Assembly (NCBI RefSeq): GCF_000230995.2
Contig: NC_019973.1
Span: 2,246,001-2,310,000, forward strand
Direction: 5' to 3'
Length of the DNA stretch: 64,000 nt
Source of the DNA: Mesorhizobium australicum WSM2073
Lineage (GTDB): Bacteria > Pseudomonadota > Alphaproteobacteria > Rhizobiales > Rhizobiaceae
Notes under the pieces: model-generated
Seen by the model: the letters and a program-made list of their open reading frames with translations, nothing else
Told to the model about the DNA's origin: nothing
Databases searched by the model: none
In this document: positions 45,021 to 54,271 of the stretch, in pieces
Numbering within the stretch: position 1 is the first letter of the stretch
Layout of the letters: each line of letters starts with the position of its first letter
Position numbers and translations under genes: made by a program

Positions 45021-46094
45021 ATGAGGCGTGCCGTGTCGAACTATCCGCTCTCCTACGAACTGTCCTGGCTGCCGCGTTTCCTGAAACCGTCGCTCGGCGG
45101 TGACGTCACCGGATTTGCGCCGGCGGCCGGGACGCTGATGGACCCGCTACCGAGACAGATGGTGCGGCTGGCCTTCATCGGCGACATCTCGGCGGTAGCC
45201 AACCGGAGCGCGCCGGACTGCGATCCGGCGATCAAGGCGCTGCTGGGCACGGCCGACCTGGTGATCGGCAATTGCGAAAGCCCTGTCGTCGACAGGCCGA
45301 GCGCCGTGCTGGGGACAAAGCTCGGTACGCATCATGCGATGAGCGAACGCTTTCTGGCCGAGGCACTCGCGGCGGTTGGCATCAGGCGCGAAAAACTGGT
45401 CCTGTCGCTGGCCAACAATCATGTGTTCGACCAGGGCGTCGCCGGTTTCGACGCGACGGTCGCGGCGTTGAAGCGGCTCGGTGTCGGCACCATCGGCCTC
45501 GTCGCCAAGGGTCCGGTCGAACGCTTCGCTGCCGGGCCGCTCGCTCTCGGCTTCGCCGCTTTCACGCTCTGGCGCAACGCCGACGAGAGACTGTTTGCCG
45601 ACCGCGTCTCGATGGAAGGCGATCCGGCGCGCTGGCCGCGCGAGGCTAGTGCTGGGGTCGATCTCCTCTGTGCCGTGCCGCACTGGGATTGGGAGTTCCG
45701 GCATTTTCCGCGCGCCGCAACCCGGGCACTGGCGCGGAGGCTGTCCGGACAGGGCGTCGGTCTGATCGCCGGCCATCACGCGCATGTCGTTCAGCCGGTG
45801 GAGCGGATCGGCGGGACGGTGATTGCCTATGGACTCGGGGATTTCCTCGGCACCGCTTTTGCCCGCCAGCCGTGGCCGGGGCGGATTGGTGGGATTTTCA
45901 TCGTGGACGTCAGCGCCGATGCGGAGACGCGCGGCGCTGTCGCGTCCTACTGGTTTCATCCCTTTGTGCGCTTGCGTGCGGGAGACCACGAACGGCTGCT
46001 GCCGGTCGAGGCATTGGACGAGCCCATGCGGCAAAAAATCGAGGGCCGCCTGGACGCGATCTTTCCTGCTTCCCTTGTGGACGCGTCGCCCTGA
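45021..46094 (+). CDS. CapA-family metallophosphatase-like protein
   Basis: The 357-residue protein has the calcineurin-like CapA motifs AFIGDISAVA, LVIGNCESPVVD, SLANNHVFDQGVAGFDATV and LIAGHHAHVVQPVERIGGTVIAYGLGDFLG. CapA proteins take part in polyglutamate capsule synthesis or other envelope polymers; the bacterial family is broad. No capB or capC is adjacent. ATG 45021 follows AGAAGG. It is divergent from the EF-hand protein gene. Confidence 0.87.
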   Translation: MRRAVSNYPLSYELSWLPRFLKPSLGGDVTGFAPAAGTLMDPLPRQMVRLAFIGDISAVANRSAPDCDPAIKALLGTADLVIGNCESPVVDRPSAVLGTKLGTHHAMSERFLAEALAAVGIRREKLVLSLANNHVFDQGVAGFDATVAALKRLGVGTIGLVAKGPVERFAAGPLALGFAAFTLWRNADERLFADRVSMEGDPARWPREASAGVDLLCAVPHWDWEFRHFPRAATRALARRLSGQGVGLIAGHHAHVVQPVERIGGTVIAYGLGDFLGTAFARQPWPGRIGGIFIVDVSADAETRGAVASYWFHPFVRLRAGDHERLLPVEALDEPMRQKIEGRLDAIFPASLVDASP

Positions 46095-46189
46095 CCGCGT
46101 GACAGGTCCACGACAGGGCAGGGGTAAGCGCTGGCGACTTTCCCGCGAAAATGGCTATCATGCGGCAACACTGGCGGCGGGGATTGGCG

Positions 46190-47149
46190 ATGGAGACAGC
46201 GGATTTCATGCCGGGCGCGGCTGCTATCGCAGCCATTAAGAAAGACATCGAGGTCTACGAAGCGAAAAGGGCCTCGGTGGCACGCGCGGCCAAGTGGCGC
46301 GCACCGTTGTTCGTTGGCCTGGTGGTCGTCTTCGTGGCGCTCATTGCGTGGCTGTTCAACAAGGTCGCCGATCCCAACGAGCAATGGTTCTCAACGCCGC
46401 ACGTATTTCTGTACGTGGTCGGCTTCGTGGTGGCGGTCGTGCTTTATTTCCGGGCGATCAGGCCGGCGGCGAGGCTGCAGCAATCGTTTCGCCAGACGCT
46501 GATGCCGATCATCTTCGGCTTCATTGGGGATATGCGCTACCAGCATGACGTGACGCCGCATTCTTTTGACCGATTGCCGCGCGAGACCGTCGGCGGTTTC
46601 ACCATGAGCCGCTTCGACGATATCATCTCCGGACGATATGACGGATTTGCGTTCGAACTGTACGAAGCCGACCTATGGGACGGGGGCGCCACCAAGAACA
46701 AGGCCACCACATTCAAGGGCGTCGTCGTCGCCTTCGAAACCATCGAGCCGTTTCCAGGAATACTGGTCGCGGCGCGACGTGCCAGTGGCGTGATCGGCTT
46801 TTTCCGCGGCATGTTCGCGCCCAGGATGCAGGAACTGCCGTCCGGCGTGCCGGAGCTCGACGCCGCCTACGAGTTCCGCACCAACAATGTCGAGGCGGCG
46901 CGGCCGCTGGTGACCGGCCGGCTGGCGCAAGCGCTGAAATGGCTCGGCGAAACCTGGCCGGACGAGCCCGCGCGCGTCGCGCTCAACGGCAGCGATGGTT
47001 TTCTGCTCCTGCCGCAGCCGAAGAATTTTTTCGAGCTACCTGATATTTCGGTGCCGCTCGACTACGCCAGCCATGTCGCACCGATGATTTCGGACCTGGG
47101 TGCCATGCTGGCGACCGCGGCACTGGTGCGCAAGATCGGCGCAAGCTAG
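46190..47149 (+). CDS. DUF3137 membrane protein
   Basis: The 319-residue protein has two membrane helices (about residues 38-57 and 73-90). A soluble DUF3137-like domain follows, with FDRLPRETVGGFTMSRFDDIISGRYDGFAFELYEADL and ATTFKGVVVAFE. Function unknown. Start MVETAD-type METADFM at 46190 after GGGGA. It follows the capA-like gene by 95 bp on the same strand. Confidence 0.82.
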   Translation: METADFMPGAAAIAAIKKDIEVYEAKRASVARAAKWRAPLFVGLVVVFVALIAWLFNKVADPNEQWFSTPHVFLYVVGFVVAVVLYFRAIRPAARLQQSFRQTLMPIIFGFIGDMRYQHDVTPHSFDRLPRETVGGFTMSRFDDIISGRYDGFAFELYEADLWDGGATKNKATTFKGVVVAFETIEPFPGILVAARRASGVIGFFRGMFAPRMQELPSGVPELDAAYEFRTNNVEAARPLVTGRLAQALKWLGETWPDEPARVALNGSDGFLLLPQPKNFFELPDISVPLDYASHVAPMISDLGAMLATAALVRKIGAS

Positions 47150-47166
47150 TCCGGTTGGGCAAACGA

Positions 47167-47664
47167 TCAACAATCGTAACCGGATTTGTCGCGCAGGTAG
47201 TCCGCTTCTTCCTTCGACATCCTCTTGAACATCACACACACGGTGAAGCTCCCTACTTGCCGCCCGTCGTGTCTATATCCCCAGTCCGAAATATCGTCCC
47301 TGGTGAATTCTATCTCCTGGCCGAGGACGACATTGCGCACAGCTGCCGGTTCGTTTGCCAATATGCCGACGAACCCCGTTTCGGTACGCTGGAACGGGAT
47401 GACCCAGAAGTGCTCGCTGATATCCCCATCGCGCACCTCGACCTTCAATTTGAACCTGTCCGTCCCAGAGGGCGGCGTTCCGGCCAGGGCCAGGAACTCA
47501 TCCAGGCTGGCAAGAGCCTTTGCAGTCGCCGTCGCCATCTCGGGGTCGTCCGTAGCAAACATAAGCGCTTTGTCATCGTTCGGAATCGCGGCTTGCGCGC
47601 CGGCCGATCCCGGAGCACACGCCAACATCATCAAGGACATCATGGACCGGACTGCAAGCTTCAT
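47167..47664 (-). CDS. exported DUF2314 protein
   Basis: The 165-residue protein has a signal peptide (RSMMSLMMLACAPGSAGAQA) that includes a possible lipobox MLAC. The DUF2314-like region is FKLKVEVRDGDISEHFWVIPFQRTETGFVGIL and ISDWGYRHDGRQVGSFTVCVMFKRMSKEEADYL. Function unknown. It is convergent with the DUF3137 gene. Confidence 0.8.
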   Translation of the reverse strand: MKLAVRSMMSLMMLACAPGSAGAQAAIPNDDKALMFATDDPEMATATAKALASLDEFLALAGTPPSGTDRFKLKVEVRDGDISEHFWVIPFQRTETGFVGILANEPAAVRNVVLGQEIEFTRDDISDWGYRHDGRQVGSFTVCVMFKRMSKEEADYLRDKSGYDC

Positions 47665-48101
47665 GGAAAGGCCCCCTCATGGTAACGGCGCACCATCCGG
47701 CATCCGTTCCAGATTTGCAACCGGAGCGCGAGTTTTCTCCATTTCAATTGGCGATCTGAACTGATCCATGACACAAAATGTGTATCGACAACCGCTCGGC
47801 GGTCTGTTTCGTGATGCTGCTCGAGACGGATTGCGGCGGCCTCGCCGTGATCGCAACCGCTCGCCACAATCCCTCTAAACGACTCTTTTCGCGAACGGAA
47901 ATGCGCTCGCCGGGGGAACCGAAGCGGCCCGGAATGATGTCGGCCGCAGACAATATGTCGGAATTAAGCTTATGATATCCTTTGCGAAAATTCACCCAAC
48001 GTGATTTGCCGATGATAGCTGTTTCGTTCCAGTTTCGGGCCGTTCGGTGCTGCCCTCTCCCAAGCGGTACCGGAAAACCGAAACAGCACGGAGTGATATC
48101 C
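47665..48101. other. 437-bp gap, no gene supported
   Basis: This lies between divergent genes (DUF2314 and DUF1344) and should hold both promoters. A 65-codon frame at 47778 has no ribosome site. I see no clear dyad or repeat. Confidence 0.5.
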
Positions 48102-48344
48102 ATGAAGAAGACCCTCGCAACCACCGCCGCTTTGCTCGCCTTCCTCGGCACGGCCTATGCCGCGACCGTTCAGGGCACCATCCAGGCGGTCGATCCGACA
48201 ACCAAGTCGGTCACCCTCGACGACGGCAAGATCTACCAGTTGTCGCCCGATGCGTCGGTCGGGAAACTGAAGGTCGGCGCCAAGGTGGCGGTGACCGTCG
48301 ACGACAAGACCGGCATGGTGACGTCGATCAAGAAGGCCTCATAG
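48102..48344 (+). CDS. DUF1344 small periplasmic protein
   Basis: The 80-residue protein has a signal peptide (MKKTLATTAALLAFLGTAYA) and a compact beta domain. The DUF1344 pattern is VQGTIQAVDPTTKSVTLDDGKIYQLSPDASVGKLKVGAKVAVTV. Function unknown. GGAG precedes ATG 48102. A strong terminator follows. Confidence 0.88.
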   Translation: MKKTLATTAALLAFLGTAYAATVQGTIQAVDPTTKSVTLDDGKIYQLSPDASVGKLKVGAKVAVTVDDKTGMVTSIKKAS

Positions 48345-48382
48345 AGACTGCCGACCGGACTTTGAGACCCTTGATCCAATCT

Positions 48383-48410
48383 GGCCGGTTCCTTGGGAAC
48401 CGGCCATTTT
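48383..48410 (+). terminator. intrinsic terminator of the DUF1344 gene
   Basis: GGCCGGTTCC-TTG-GGAACCGGCC is a 10-bp perfect stem with a three-base loop, followed by ATTTT. Confidence 0.85.
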
Positions 48411-48523
48411 CATTGGGTTGGACACTCACCGCCAGGCGACGACGGTGGCGGAACGCCGTTGCGGCAGCGCCGCTATGGTTTTTGCCAAAAGGCCGCGCTA
48501 TTCCTTGGCTGCGGGGGGATCCG

Positions 48524-50146
48524 ATGGCCGAGGAACAAAAGGGATTGCGCCTGTCGCGGCGGCTGCTGCTGGGGGCGGCTGTTTTTGGCGGCGCCGTGCT
48601 GTGGGGCGGCACCACCGTGGCGCGGCTGGCGCGAGGCCCGTCAGGGCCGAAGAACAGCGGACGCATCGCCGATGTAGACGGCATCGCACTGCCGCTGAAG
48701 CCGATCGGGAGCCCGCCCGCCTTCGATCCGTCGCTGCCCTGGCTGGCCAAGGGCGGCGACATCAACGATGCCAGCGGTCTGTCGAGGACGCCGATCTATG
48801 GCGTCGTCGAGGTCAGCGAGGAAGAGCATATCGCCAAGGCGCTCGCCTTCGCGCGCGCCAACGGGCTGAAAGTGTCGCTGGCGGCCATCCGCCATTCGAT
48901 GGGCGGGCATGCTTTCGACGACAATGCGCTGGTCCTGGATATGAGAAAGTTCAACAAGGTTACGGTGGACGCCGCGGCCAAGACCATGACCTTGCAGCCG
49001 GGCGCGTGCTGGCACGACATCCAGACCATGCTGCATCCGCGCTTCGCGGTGAAGGCGATGCAGTCGACCGATATCTTTTCAGTCGGCGGCTCGCTGTCGG
49101 TGAACGCGCATGGCATGGACCATCAGGCGGGCTCGGTAGCCGGCTCCATCCGCTCGATGCGGGTGATGCTGGCGGACGGGTCGGTGACCATCTGCTCGCC
49201 AACCGAAAACATCGAGCTGTTCCGACATGTCGTCGGCGGCTACGGTCTGTTCGGCGTGGTGCTGGAGGCGACGCTCGATATCGTCGACAATGCCGTCTAC
49301 CGCACCTCGCGCGAGATCATCAAATCCGACGATTTCCCGAAATTCTTCGCCGAGGTGCTGGAGCCGAACAAGGACATTGGCCTGTTCTACGGGCACCTGT
49401 CGACGGCGCCGGGCAATTTCCTCGAGGACATGATCGTCTACCGCTACGATAGAGTGGCGGAGCAGCCGCCGGCCGACCAGCCGGCGCTTGGCGAACCCGA
49501 TGGCGTCGGCCTGAAGCGGGTGATCATGAACATGGCCAAATGGGGCAGCGCGTTCCAGGAACTGAAATGGTTCACCGAAAAGACGCTGGAGCCGAAATTC
49601 GAGAGTTGTACGGTGCCGCGTAGCTCGGCGCTTGCCCAGGGCGAGGCCTGTCTCGTCACCCGCAACAACCCGATGCACGATTCGGTGCCGTATCTGTTCA
49701 ACGACCTCGTGAATGAGACCGACATACTGCACGAATATTTTATTCCACGCGCGAGCTATAATCCATTCATCGCGGAAGCGCGCGAGATCCTGCGCAACCA
49801 GGATCTGCCGGTGCTCAACGCCTCGGTGCGCATCGTCCACAAGGAGGACGTGGCGCTGACCTACGCGCCGGAGCCGGCCTATTCGCTGGTGCTCTACATC
49901 AACCAGCCGGCCGATGCCGATGGCAATGCCAGGATGCGGGCGCTGACGCGGGCGCTGATCGACGTGACGATCAAGCATGGCGGGCGCTTCTTCCTGCCCT
50001 ACCAGCTGCACTACACGGCCAAGGAATTGCTGGCGTCCTATCCCGAACTGCCGGCCTTCCTGACGGCAAAGCGGCACTATGACCCGGCGGAATTGTTTTC
50101 CTCGACCTTCTACCGTGCCATCAAGGCGCTGAGCGGGACGGTGTAG
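48524..50146 (+). CDS. FAD-binding oxidoreductase with twin-arginine-like signal
   Basis: The 540-residue protein begins with LRLSRRLLLGAAVFGGAVLWGG, a likely Tat signal. The FAD_binding_4 fold has VSLAAIRHSMGGHAFDDNALVLDM, and TLQPGACWHDIQTML and FSVGGSLSVNAHGMDHQAGSVAGSIRSMRV follow. This is the vanillyl-alcohol-oxidase/DprE1 superfamily. Substrate unknown; a periplasmic alcohol or sugar oxidase is plausible. ATG 48524 follows GGGGGGAT; an open frame from 48047 is not used. Confidence 0.88.
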   Translation: MAEEQKGLRLSRRLLLGAAVFGGAVLWGGTTVARLARGPSGPKNSGRIADVDGIALPLKPIGSPPAFDPSLPWLAKGGDINDASGLSRTPIYGVVEVSEEEHIAKALAFARANGLKVSLAAIRHSMGGHAFDDNALVLDMRKFNKVTVDAAAKTMTLQPGACWHDIQTMLHPRFAVKAMQSTDIFSVGGSLSVNAHGMDHQAGSVAGSIRSMRVMLADGSVTICSPTENIELFRHVVGGYGLFGVVLEATLDIVDNAVYRTSREIIKSDDFPKFFAEVLEPNKDIGLFYGHLSTAPGNFLEDMIVYRYDRVAEQPPADQPALGEPDGVGLKRVIMNMAKWGSAFQELKWFTEKTLEPKFESCTVPRSSALAQGEACLVTRNNPMHDSVPYLFNDLVNETDILHEYFIPRASYNPFIAEAREILRNQDLPVLNASVRIVHKEDVALTYAPEPAYSLVLYINQPADADGNARMRALTRALIDVTIKHGGRFFLPYQLHYTAKELLASYPELPAFLTAKRHYDPAELFSSTFYRAIKALSGTV

Positions 50147-50163
50147 ACGGCACGCGGGCCGTC

Positions 50164-50685
50164 CTACAGGCCCGTCGGCATCAGCCCCGCCAGCCAGTTC
50201 ACGGAGCGCTTTGCCGCGTCGGCGGTTGCCGAGGCGGCGCGGCCGAGATCGGTCTTGACCACGGCGTAGCCGTTCTTCGTGCGATAGAGCACGCCGGTTC
50301 CGCCGTCGACCACCTGTTCATAGGCGACGGGCCGGGCAGCGGCCGCGTCCAGGGCCGTCGTGGGCGAACCGACCGGGACGCTCGGCCGATGGCTGAGTTC
50401 CGGCGGCAGCGGGCTTTCCGTCCTGACGGTCCGGCTGGCGGGCTTCAGTTCCGGGCCCGACGCGATCGCGGCCAGGTGCAGGGAGGACGCCGAGCCCTTC
50501 GCGCGGCAGATGCCGGACACCAGCGGATAATTGAAATTGCGCTCGTGCAGGATCTGGCTCTTCATCGCCGCTTCGCAATCGGCGATGGTCGACCACTTGG
50601 CCGGCGTCTCGCCGATATATTCGCACAGCTTGGCGTCGCAGTCGCAGCCGACAATGGTCATGGCGACAAGGGCGGTCTTGATCAC
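50164..50685 (-). CDS. exported cysteine-containing protein, unknown function
   Basis: The 173-residue protein starts at GTG 50685 after GAAGGGAC. It has a short hydrophobic N-terminus (MIKTALVAMTIVGCDCDAKLC) and Cys-rich early part (five Cys in the first 60 residues). A Pro/Ser linker and a C-terminal helical part (VVKTDLGRAASATADAAKRSVNWL) follow. No family recognised. It is convergent with the FAD oxidoreductase, 17 bp apart. Confidence 0.68.
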   Translation of the reverse strand: MIKTALVAMTIVGCDCDAKLCEYIGETPAKWSTIADCEAAMKSQILHERNFNYPLVSGICRAKGSASSLHLAAIASGPELKPASRTVRTESPLPPELSHRPSVPVGSPTTALDAAAARPVAYEQVVDGGTGVLYRTKNGYAVVKTDLGRAASATADAAKRSVNWLAGLMPTGL

Positions 50686-50847
50686 GGTCTCGTCCCTTCG
50701 AGATGCCCCCCGGCAGCCCAGTCAGGCATGTCGCGCCTTCAGGCCGACATGCGATCTTCCATTGCGCGCGAACAAGGCGGGATTTTGCCGCGATTGTGGA
50801 ATGAGCATGACGGCTCGCCGATCCTGGCCAGGCGTGGCTGAAAAGCC

Positions 50848-51978
50848 TCAGTAGTCGTAGACGTGTTCGAGCCTGGCGCCGGCCTTGATCAGCGACGGCA
50901 GCACCAGATGCAGCTTGCGCACGGCCACGACCATGCCGGTGCGGCGTGTCGAGGGGTCCGCCGGCAGCGGATAGCTGAACAGGATGCGCATGCCTTCGGG
51001 AATGGCGATCGTATCGGTCGACAGCACCGTGACCATGATCTCGTCATTGCCGCCGATCTCGACAAAGGAGACACCCTTGTCGATCAGCCGCGGGATCATG
51101 TCGGTGAACACCTGGTAGCGCCTGGTGACGAAGACGGTGCCGTCCGCGCCGTAATCGCGTTCCAGCAAGGTGTCGGGCTCGTTGCGGGTGGCTTCGCCGA
51201 CCGGCCCCCTGGCCCAGACATGGACATCGAGGAAGGCTGGGTCGGAGGTCGCGGCAAGCGCCTTGGTGATCAGGTCGGCATAGCCTTGCTTGATGGTGTC
51301 GGCGAGACCGAAGGCAAGCTTGCGTTCGCTGGTGCGGACGGAACTGTCATCAGGCGCCGGCTGCACCGCGAACAGCCCGGCGCGCTTCTCGGCATAAGGG
51401 AACTGGTACCACGGCACCTGATCGAGGAAAGAGGCATACTCCGCGGCCATCTTGGCCTGGTAGATGTCGGCCGCCGTGCGCTTGGCTGACGTCGCCTCGG
51501 TGATGCGACCGACCGTGTTCTCATAGGCCCATTGCAGGATATGCTCGATCGAATGGCTGGTGCCGATGATGACCAGCATCTGGTGGTTGGCGTAGTTGAA
51601 CCTGTAGGGAGAACTGGCGCGGATCACCGTGGCATAGTCTTGCCAGAAGCGGCCGACATAGGACCAATAGGGAAAGCCGCTCGGCTGGTCCTTGGCGACG
51701 AAACCGGCATATTCGCGCGCGGCGTAGACGATCGCCCATTCCGGGTAGGTGAGGAAGGTCGACTCCTCCGGCCGCTGGTAACCGGGGATTTCGGCGCGCA
51801 CCTTGTCGGCCAGCGCCTTGGGCGGCGCGCCGTCGGCAATGCCGGGCAGCGGCGTCCTGTCGAGCGCCGGCGTCGTCAGGAAGCCATAGGCCAGCCCGGC
51901 GATCGGGATCAGGATGACGATGACGATCAGCCAGAGGATCGCCTTGACGATGCGCTTTATCAAGCGGAACAGGAACAT
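50848..51978 (-). CDS. membrane-anchored protein of unknown function
   Basis: The 376-residue protein has one N-terminal membrane helix (VKAILWLIVIVILIPIAGLAYGF). A large soluble domain follows, with FLTYPEWAIVYAAREYAGFV, FWQDYATVIRASSPYRFNYANHQMLVIIGTSHSIEHILQWAYENTVGRI and YPLPADPSTRRTGMVVAVRKLHLV. I do not recognise it. It follows a small membrane-protein gene by six bp, so the two form an operon. Confidence 0.75.
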   Translation of the reverse strand: MFLFRLIKRIVKAILWLIVIVILIPIAGLAYGFLTTPALDRTPLPGIADGAPPKALADKVRAEIPGYQRPEESTFLTYPEWAIVYAAREYAGFVAKDQPSGFPYWSYVGRFWQDYATVIRASSPYRFNYANHQMLVIIGTSHSIEHILQWAYENTVGRITEATSAKRTAADIYQAKMAAEYASFLDQVPWYQFPYAEKRAGLFAVQPAPDDSSVRTSERKLAFGLADTIKQGYADLITKALAATSDPAFLDVHVWARGPVGEATRNEPDTLLERDYGADGTVFVTRRYQVFTDMIPRLIDKGVSFVEIGGNDEIMVTVLSTDTIAIPEGMRILFSYPLPADPSTRRTGMVVAVRKLHLVLPSLIKAGARLEHVYDY

Positions 51979-51984
51979 GGCCCG

Positions 51985-52419
51985 TCAGGCCGTGGCGAAG
52001 TGGTCGTAGATGCGCTTCGACAGCCAGAAGCCGATATAGACGGCGATGCCGCCAATGACGATGTGCGGCAGGTTGGCGAAGAAGCGGGCAGGGAATTCGA
52101 TGTCGTTGAGGGAGTGGAAGCCGTTGATGAAGATACCGGCATCGAGGCAGCCTGAGCCGGTGATCAGCCCGAGCACGCCGTCGAACAGGTAGACCGAGCC
52201 GAACAGCTTGAAATAGAACACCGCCTGGCGATGCGAGATGAAGGCGGCGGCCAACGCCCAGACGCCGGAGAAGGCGTGCAGCAGGTCGTCGTACCATTGC
52301 AATGAGAACAGGCCGAACAGATTGCCGTCTGCATCGTTGAAGGCCGGAATGTAGCCGATGGCCACGACGCCGAAGAACAAGAACGCGTAGGCGACTGCAA
52401 GCTTCTGGATCAGCGTCAT
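51985..52419 (-). CDS. small four-helix membrane protein
   Basis: The 144-residue protein (MTLIQKLAVAYAFLFFGVVAIGYIP...) has about four membrane helices. It contains WYDDLLHAFSGVWALAAAFISHRQAVFYFKLFGSVYLFDGVLGLITGSGCLDAG and LPHIVIGGIAVYIGFWLSKRIY. Function unknown; it is first in an operon with the membrane-anchored protein. A GGGGGAT ribosome site fixes the start. A 168-bp palindromic element ends 18 bp upstream. Confidence 0.78.
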   Translation of the reverse strand: MTLIQKLAVAYAFLFFGVVAIGYIPAFNDADGNLFGLFSLQWYDDLLHAFSGVWALAAAFISHRQAVFYFKLFGSVYLFDGVLGLITGSGCLDAGIFINGFHSLNDIEFPARFFANLPHIVIGGIAVYIGFWLSKRIYDHFATA

Positions 52420-52437
52420 GAAGTATCCCCCTTCTAC

Positions 52438-52605
52438 GAGCCCATTTGTAAACGCTACTCTGCCAGCCGCCTGACGCGGTTTTCTGCGCTTCCGCGTTCT
52501 ACTGCACCGCAGTAGAACTGTGCTCACGGACCCAAAGGTCCGCTGTGCTTCGGTTCTCGAAAACCACGCCATCCGACTCGGCAGAGCGCGTTTTCAAACG
52601 GGCTC
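52438..52605. repeat. 168-bp imperfect palindromic element
   Basis: Read on the minus strand, it starts GAGCCCGTTTGAAAACGC and ends GCGTTTACAAATGGGCTC. The two ends are inverted copies of each other over about 45 bp, each reaching an inner GGTTTTC. The centre holds a 10-bp perfect hairpin (GTTCTACTGC/GCAGTAGAAC, 52496-52518) and CGGACC-CAAA-GGTCCG (52527-52542). The right end folds by itself too (CAGAGC/GCTCTG, 52582-52607). This is MITE-like in shape, with no coding capacity. Confidence 0.75.
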
Positions 52606-52607
52606 TG

Positions 52608-53296
52608 ACGACGTCGAACGTTAGCTGATTTTGCCGCCGGTTGCAGCCCCAACCGGAAACACCGTAAAAATTGCGTGGGAGAGCCAAAAGACAGTCGGCG
52701 CCGGGATTTCTCCCAGCGCCTCCCTGTCAGATCAGGACACGGTCGCGGCAGCAACTTCCGTAAAGTCGTCGCGCCATGCCGGCCTTGATTTTGACGGTCC
52801 TGCCAGAAGCCACCCGAGAGCAGCATCCGTTCCAGACCACGCCGGTCTTGGCCCTCGCGGGCCTTTGCCCTGCGTGCCATCGAAGGTTTTTGCCGTCCTT
52901 CATGGCAGCATCGGTCCGCCGTCGGCGTTGGCACGCTTTCCGCGGCCCCGTAGGTCTCGGCTTCCGTCCCTTGAACAAGCAAGCCTGCTCTCGTTCCGGG
53001 CCGTACGGGCCTCAGGAAATCCGCCTTTCACTTCGCCTTTCGGCTTGATGATCGGTAGCCGCCTGAGATGGGTTCAATTTACGCCGGGTAAGGGGTTTGG
53101 GGAATGGCCGCGCCCCTGTGGATAGCGGGATTATCGGGGACCAATGCCAGAAACCAGGGAAGTTCAAGCGCGAAGGCCTTAGACAGCCTGCCCCCGCGCT
53201 TTTTGGGCCGAAAGCGCCCTTGCTCCGCCGGCCGGTACGAGTTTGAATGCCGGCAAAGGATCGGGCATCCAGGTCCGGCGCCGGGGAGGGCGAAAC
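52608..53296. other. 689-bp gap with further hairpins; no gene supported
   Basis: Hairpins continue at 52637-52656 (CCGGTT/AACCGG), 52697-52720 (GGCGC-C-GGGA/TCCC-A-GCGCC) and 52723-52736 (CCTG/CAGG). Open frames of 80-160 codons exist on both strands but are Arg/Cys/Gly-rich, overlap each other and lack ribosome sites. I see no tmRNA, RNase P or 6S signature. The right end holds the promoter of the lipid kinase gene. Confidence 0.55.
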
Positions 53297-54235
53297 TTGA
53301 AGGTCGGGGTGGTGCTCAATCCGATTGCCGGCGGCGGCCGGCTGAAACGGCATTGGCCTGACGTCGCCGCCGCGCTGAAAAAACACTTCGGCGATTTCGA
53401 ACTGCGCGAGACGCAGGCCGAAGGCGACGCCGAGCGGCTGGCGCTCGATCTCGCGGCAAACGGCTTCGACCTGGTGATCGCGGCCGGCGGCGACGGCACG
53501 GCGAGCGAGGTGGCCGACGGCTTGCTGCAGGCCCGCGAGGAGGGCGGCAGGACGACCGAGCTTGGCCTGCTGCCGTGCGGCACCGGCATCGACTTCGCGC
53601 GCGGGCTCGGCCTGCCGAAGGAGATCGGCGCGACGCTGGAACGGATTGCCGGGGCGAAGGCCAGGGCGGTCGATGCCGGCCGCATCTGCTATATCGACGA
53701 CCATGGCGCGCTGGCCAGCCGCCACTTCATCAACATCGCCAGCCTTGGCCTGTCGGGCGCCACTGATCGCGCCGTCAATGCCGACAAGCGCAAGGGCAGG
53801 ATGTCGGCCAAGGCGCTGTTCCTGTGGCGCACCGTGGTCGAGTTCATCCGCTACCGCTTCCAGGACGTGCGGATCACAGTCGACGACGGCACGCCGGTCG
53901 AGGCGCGCATGGCGCTGGTGGCGGTGGCCAATGGCAAATTCTTCGGCGGCGGCATGATGATCGCGCCCGATGCCGAACTGACCGATGGACGGTTCGACAT
54001 CGTCATCCTGCGCGCGGCGGGCAAGCTGAAGCTGATCTGGGACATCCGCCTGCTCTATGGTGGGCGGCACCGCAACCATCCAGCGATCACCATCCTGCGC
54101 GGCAGGAAAGTGGTTGTCGAACCGCTCGGCGACGTCGAGAAGAATGGCGCGCTGGTCGACATAGACGGCGAGTCACCGGGGCGCATACCCGCCACCTTCG
54201 AGATCCTGCCTGGTGCGTTGCTGGTGAGATATTGA
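53297..54235 (+). CDS. diacylglycerol/lipid kinase family protein (YegS-like)
   Basis: The 312-residue protein has NPIAGGGRLKRHW, the ATP motif AAGGDGTASEVADGLL, LPCGTGIDFARGLGLP and FFGGGMMIAPDAELTDGRFDI. It phosphorylates diacylglycerol or a related lipid. Translation most likely begins at TTG 53297, six bases after GGGGAGGG. Further in-frame codons back to 53243 lie across that ribosome site. Single gene. Confidence 0.9.
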   Translation: MKVGVVLNPIAGGGRLKRHWPDVAAALKKHFGDFELRETQAEGDAERLALDLAANGFDLVIAAGGDGTASEVADGLLQAREEGGRTTELGLLPCGTGIDFARGLGLPKEIGATLERIAGAKARAVDAGRICYIDDHGALASRHFINIASLGLSGATDRAVNADKRKGRMSAKALFLWRTVVEFIRYRFQDVRITVDDGTPVEARMALVAVANGKFFGGGMMIAPDAELTDGRFDIVILRAAGKLKLIWDIRLLYGGRHRNHPAITILRGRKVVVEPLGDVEKNGALVDIDGESPGRIPATFEILPGALLVRY

Positions 54236-54271
54236 ATCAAGGCACAGCCCGGCGGTGGAGCGTCTCAACGT

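Noticed and set aside
48047..48523. N-terminal extension of the FAD oxidoreductase back to 48047
   Set aside because: It overlaps the DUF1344 gene in another frame and its terminator; the ATG at 48524 has a ribosome site and a Tat-like signal right after it.
52524..52982. 152-codon minus-strand frame in the gene-free region
   Set aside because: Covers part of the palindromic element, is Arg/Gly/Cys-rich, overlaps two other open frames and has no ribosome site.
52420..53296. Possible tmRNA, RNase P RNA, 6S RNA or SRP RNA
   Set aside because: Hairpins are abundant, but none of the conserved sequence signatures of these RNAs could be found on either strand.
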